From assembly GCA_050115015.1 (NCBI GenBank), contig JASFRI010000237.1, positions 1 through 6,655 of the forward strand: a stretch of 6,655 bases of DNA, read 5' to 3'. The position numbers were made by a program, and so were the translations under genes. Numbering within the stretch: the first letter of the stretch is position 1; each line of letters starts with the position of its first letter. Under the pieces are notes generated by a model that did no database searches, was not told the origin of the DNA, and worked only from the letters and a program-made list of their open reading frames with translations. Below, piece after piece: positions 5,585-6,655 of this stretch. The stretch is from JASFRI01 sp050115015. GTDB taxonomy: Bacteria; Acidobacteriota; Polarisedimenticolia; CBDVAL01.

Positions 5585-6655
5585 TGATAGCGTTGAAGTG
5601 GTCCAGCGATCCTTGACCCCCAAGATCGGCGTCGAATCTTGATCAATAGCGACGGCGGGGAAGGCGGAACGAAGGTCGTGAAAGGCGGACCGACATCGAT
5701 CGTTCGCCAGACTAGCTGCGACGAGCAGACCAGGACGGACTTCCACCCGGCGAGGAAGCAGCCGTTGGGAGGGGCTACGCTGCTCGCCGAAGAGAAACGA
5801 TCGGTAGATGCCGCCGACCGCCGAGGAAGCGGACTTCGACGGTCACAGCCTTCGGTGGATCGTGCTGCGACGGTGCCTGGGGGCGCGCGCATCGCGACCG
5901 GGCCGGCCATCGCTCACGCAACTCGATCCTCGGCTGCCGACACGCAGGCCGGGAGCCGAAGTACACTTCGTCGGGCGTCCGCACTTCGAGCGCCCCATGC
6001 GGCCGATGACCGTTGTACCATCGCATGAACAGCGCCAACTCCTGGCGGAGCCGCTCTCGCCGGAAGGGCACCCGGATGCGCGCGTCCCCTCGCTCTTCAT
6101 CGTCCGGAAGAACCGCTCGATCACCGAGATGCTGCCGTGCTTGCCGACGGCGCCGTAGCGCAGCTGCACCTTCCGTCTCCGACACCATCGCCGGAACCCG
6201 TTGGCGATGAACATCGACTCCTGATCGCAGATGAGCTGCCGTGGTGTCGCCTTGGCTTGGTGGATCGTACGCCCGAGGAAGGCGCGCACCGATGCGGAGT
6301 CGGGCTTGCGGTCGAACACGCCGAAGCCCGGAACCCGCCGGGAGAAGTGATCGAGGACGACCGCGATCCAGAAGCAAAAGGGTCACTCCTGGGGCAGGGC
6401 GCCGGACGTCCACGGTACCCAGAACCCAAGGCGCGTCGGCACAGCGGTCAGGTCGATGTGCCAGATCTGGTTGGGCCGGGAAGCCGTGACTCGACGCGTG
6501 ACCGCAGCGGCTTGGAGGGGCTCCGGACACCCAGGCTTGTCCTTGAGCATGCGACCGACGGTCGTAGGCGCCAGGTGCAGGCCGGCCCGGCAGAGCACCT
6601 CGGCGATCTTGACCTTGCCGAGCTGCGGGCAGAGGACCTTCAGCCGCCGGACGAT
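5585..6655 (-). mobile_element. Insertion sequence with rve-type (DDE) transposase, one end only
   Basis: The transposase reads leftward and ends at 5775; about 190 non-coding bases follow, to a likely element end near 5585 beginning TGATAGCGTTGAAGTGG. The TG at that tip suits the TG...CA termini of IS3-like elements. The insert lies in the tail of a membrane protein gene, next to the palindrome CGGCGATCGCCG (5568-5579). The other terminus is beyond 6655, so the inverted repeats and target duplication cannot be checked and the boundary is an estimate from where coding identity changes. I see no gene in 5585-5774. The IS3/IS481-type superfamily is inferred from the integrase-core motifs; the exact family is uncertain. 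Confidence 0.75.
5775..6655 (-). pseudogene. Transposase, integrase core (DDE), disrupted by an in-frame TGA and a frameshift; 5' partial
   Basis: Read leftward from the window edge the frame is open (IVRRLKVLCPQLGKVKIAEVLC...). It contains WHIDLT (first catalytic Asp at 6454-6452), then TGA at 6385-6383 in ALPQE-stop-PFCFW, and then continues in the same frame through VVLDHFSRRV, ICDQES (second Asp at 6226-6224) and ISVIERFFRTMK (Glu at 6118-6116). The last two residues are 35 apart, the DDE spacing of rve transposases. After KSEGTR the reading must jump: coding resumes in another frame as IRVPFRRERLRQELALFMRWYNGHRPHG and ends at TAG 5777-5775 after GRRHLPIVSLRRAA. Removing one GC unit from GCGCGCG (6078-6084) rejoins the frame exactly, giving 292 residues in the window. 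With a stop and a shift, it is probably inactive. Confidence 0.88.

Noticed and set aside
5585..5910. Frame joining the IS tail to the membrane protein tail as one 152-residue protein
   Set aside because: The upstream part is antisense or out-of-frame IS sequence, so the join is a chance read-through of the junction.

Overview
The window is GC-rich bacterial chromosomal DNA. A hand count of one 60-base line inside the radical SAM gene gives about 75% GC. Coding is dense, with Shine-Dalgarno-led genes and one TTG start. The gene families (a CoA-transferase fused to a GNAT domain, a serine hydrolase with a PDZ tail, a NirJ/AhbD-like radical SAM/SPASM protein, an IS with a long rve-type transposase) fit a GC-rich environmental bacterium such as a deltaproteobacterial, myxobacterial, NC10 or Rokubacteria-like lineage. 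No marker here settles the taxonomy.

Layout from left to right. (1) Bases 1-513 (+) are the 3' end of a beta-lactamase-like serine hydrolase with a C-terminal PDZ domain. (2) Bases 523-2439 (-) encode a complete 638-residue bifunctional acetyl-CoA hydrolase/CoA-transferase with a C-terminal GNAT acetyltransferase domain. It converges on gene 1 with only 9 bases between the stop codons. (3) Bases 2513-3061 (-) encode a hexapeptide-repeat acyltransferase of clearly lower GC than its neighbours, upstream of the CoA-transferase on the same strand. (4) A 212-base divergent gap leads to a small two-helix membrane protein (3274-3633, +). (5) A probable two-gene operon follows: a radical SAM/SPASM enzyme with a TTG start (3775-4959) and, 28 bases later, a two-helix membrane protein with a PH-like soluble domain (4988-5473). 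(6) On the opposite strand, 5452-5583 is the last 43 codons of a membrane protein, perhaps an ABC permease, cut off by an insertion sequence. (7) From about 5585 to the window end is one end of that IS. Its transposase (reading leftward) carries an in-frame TGA and a two-base frameshift, so it looks dead.

How the genes relate. The left part is metabolic (acyl-CoA/acetate exchange with a possible acetylation activity), with an apparently acquired polysaccharide- or glycan-type acyltransferase beside it. The right part is a radical SAM protein of unassigned substrate paired with a membrane protein of unknown function, ending at an IS scar. I found no RNA gene, CRISPR array, phage gene or clear RiPP precursor peptide. 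The nearest thing to an undescribed system is the radical SAM/PH-like membrane pair, whose enzyme carries a tandem GHPG histidine segment and a Shine-Dalgarno sequence inside a perfect inverted repeat. This is a lead, not a demonstrated system.
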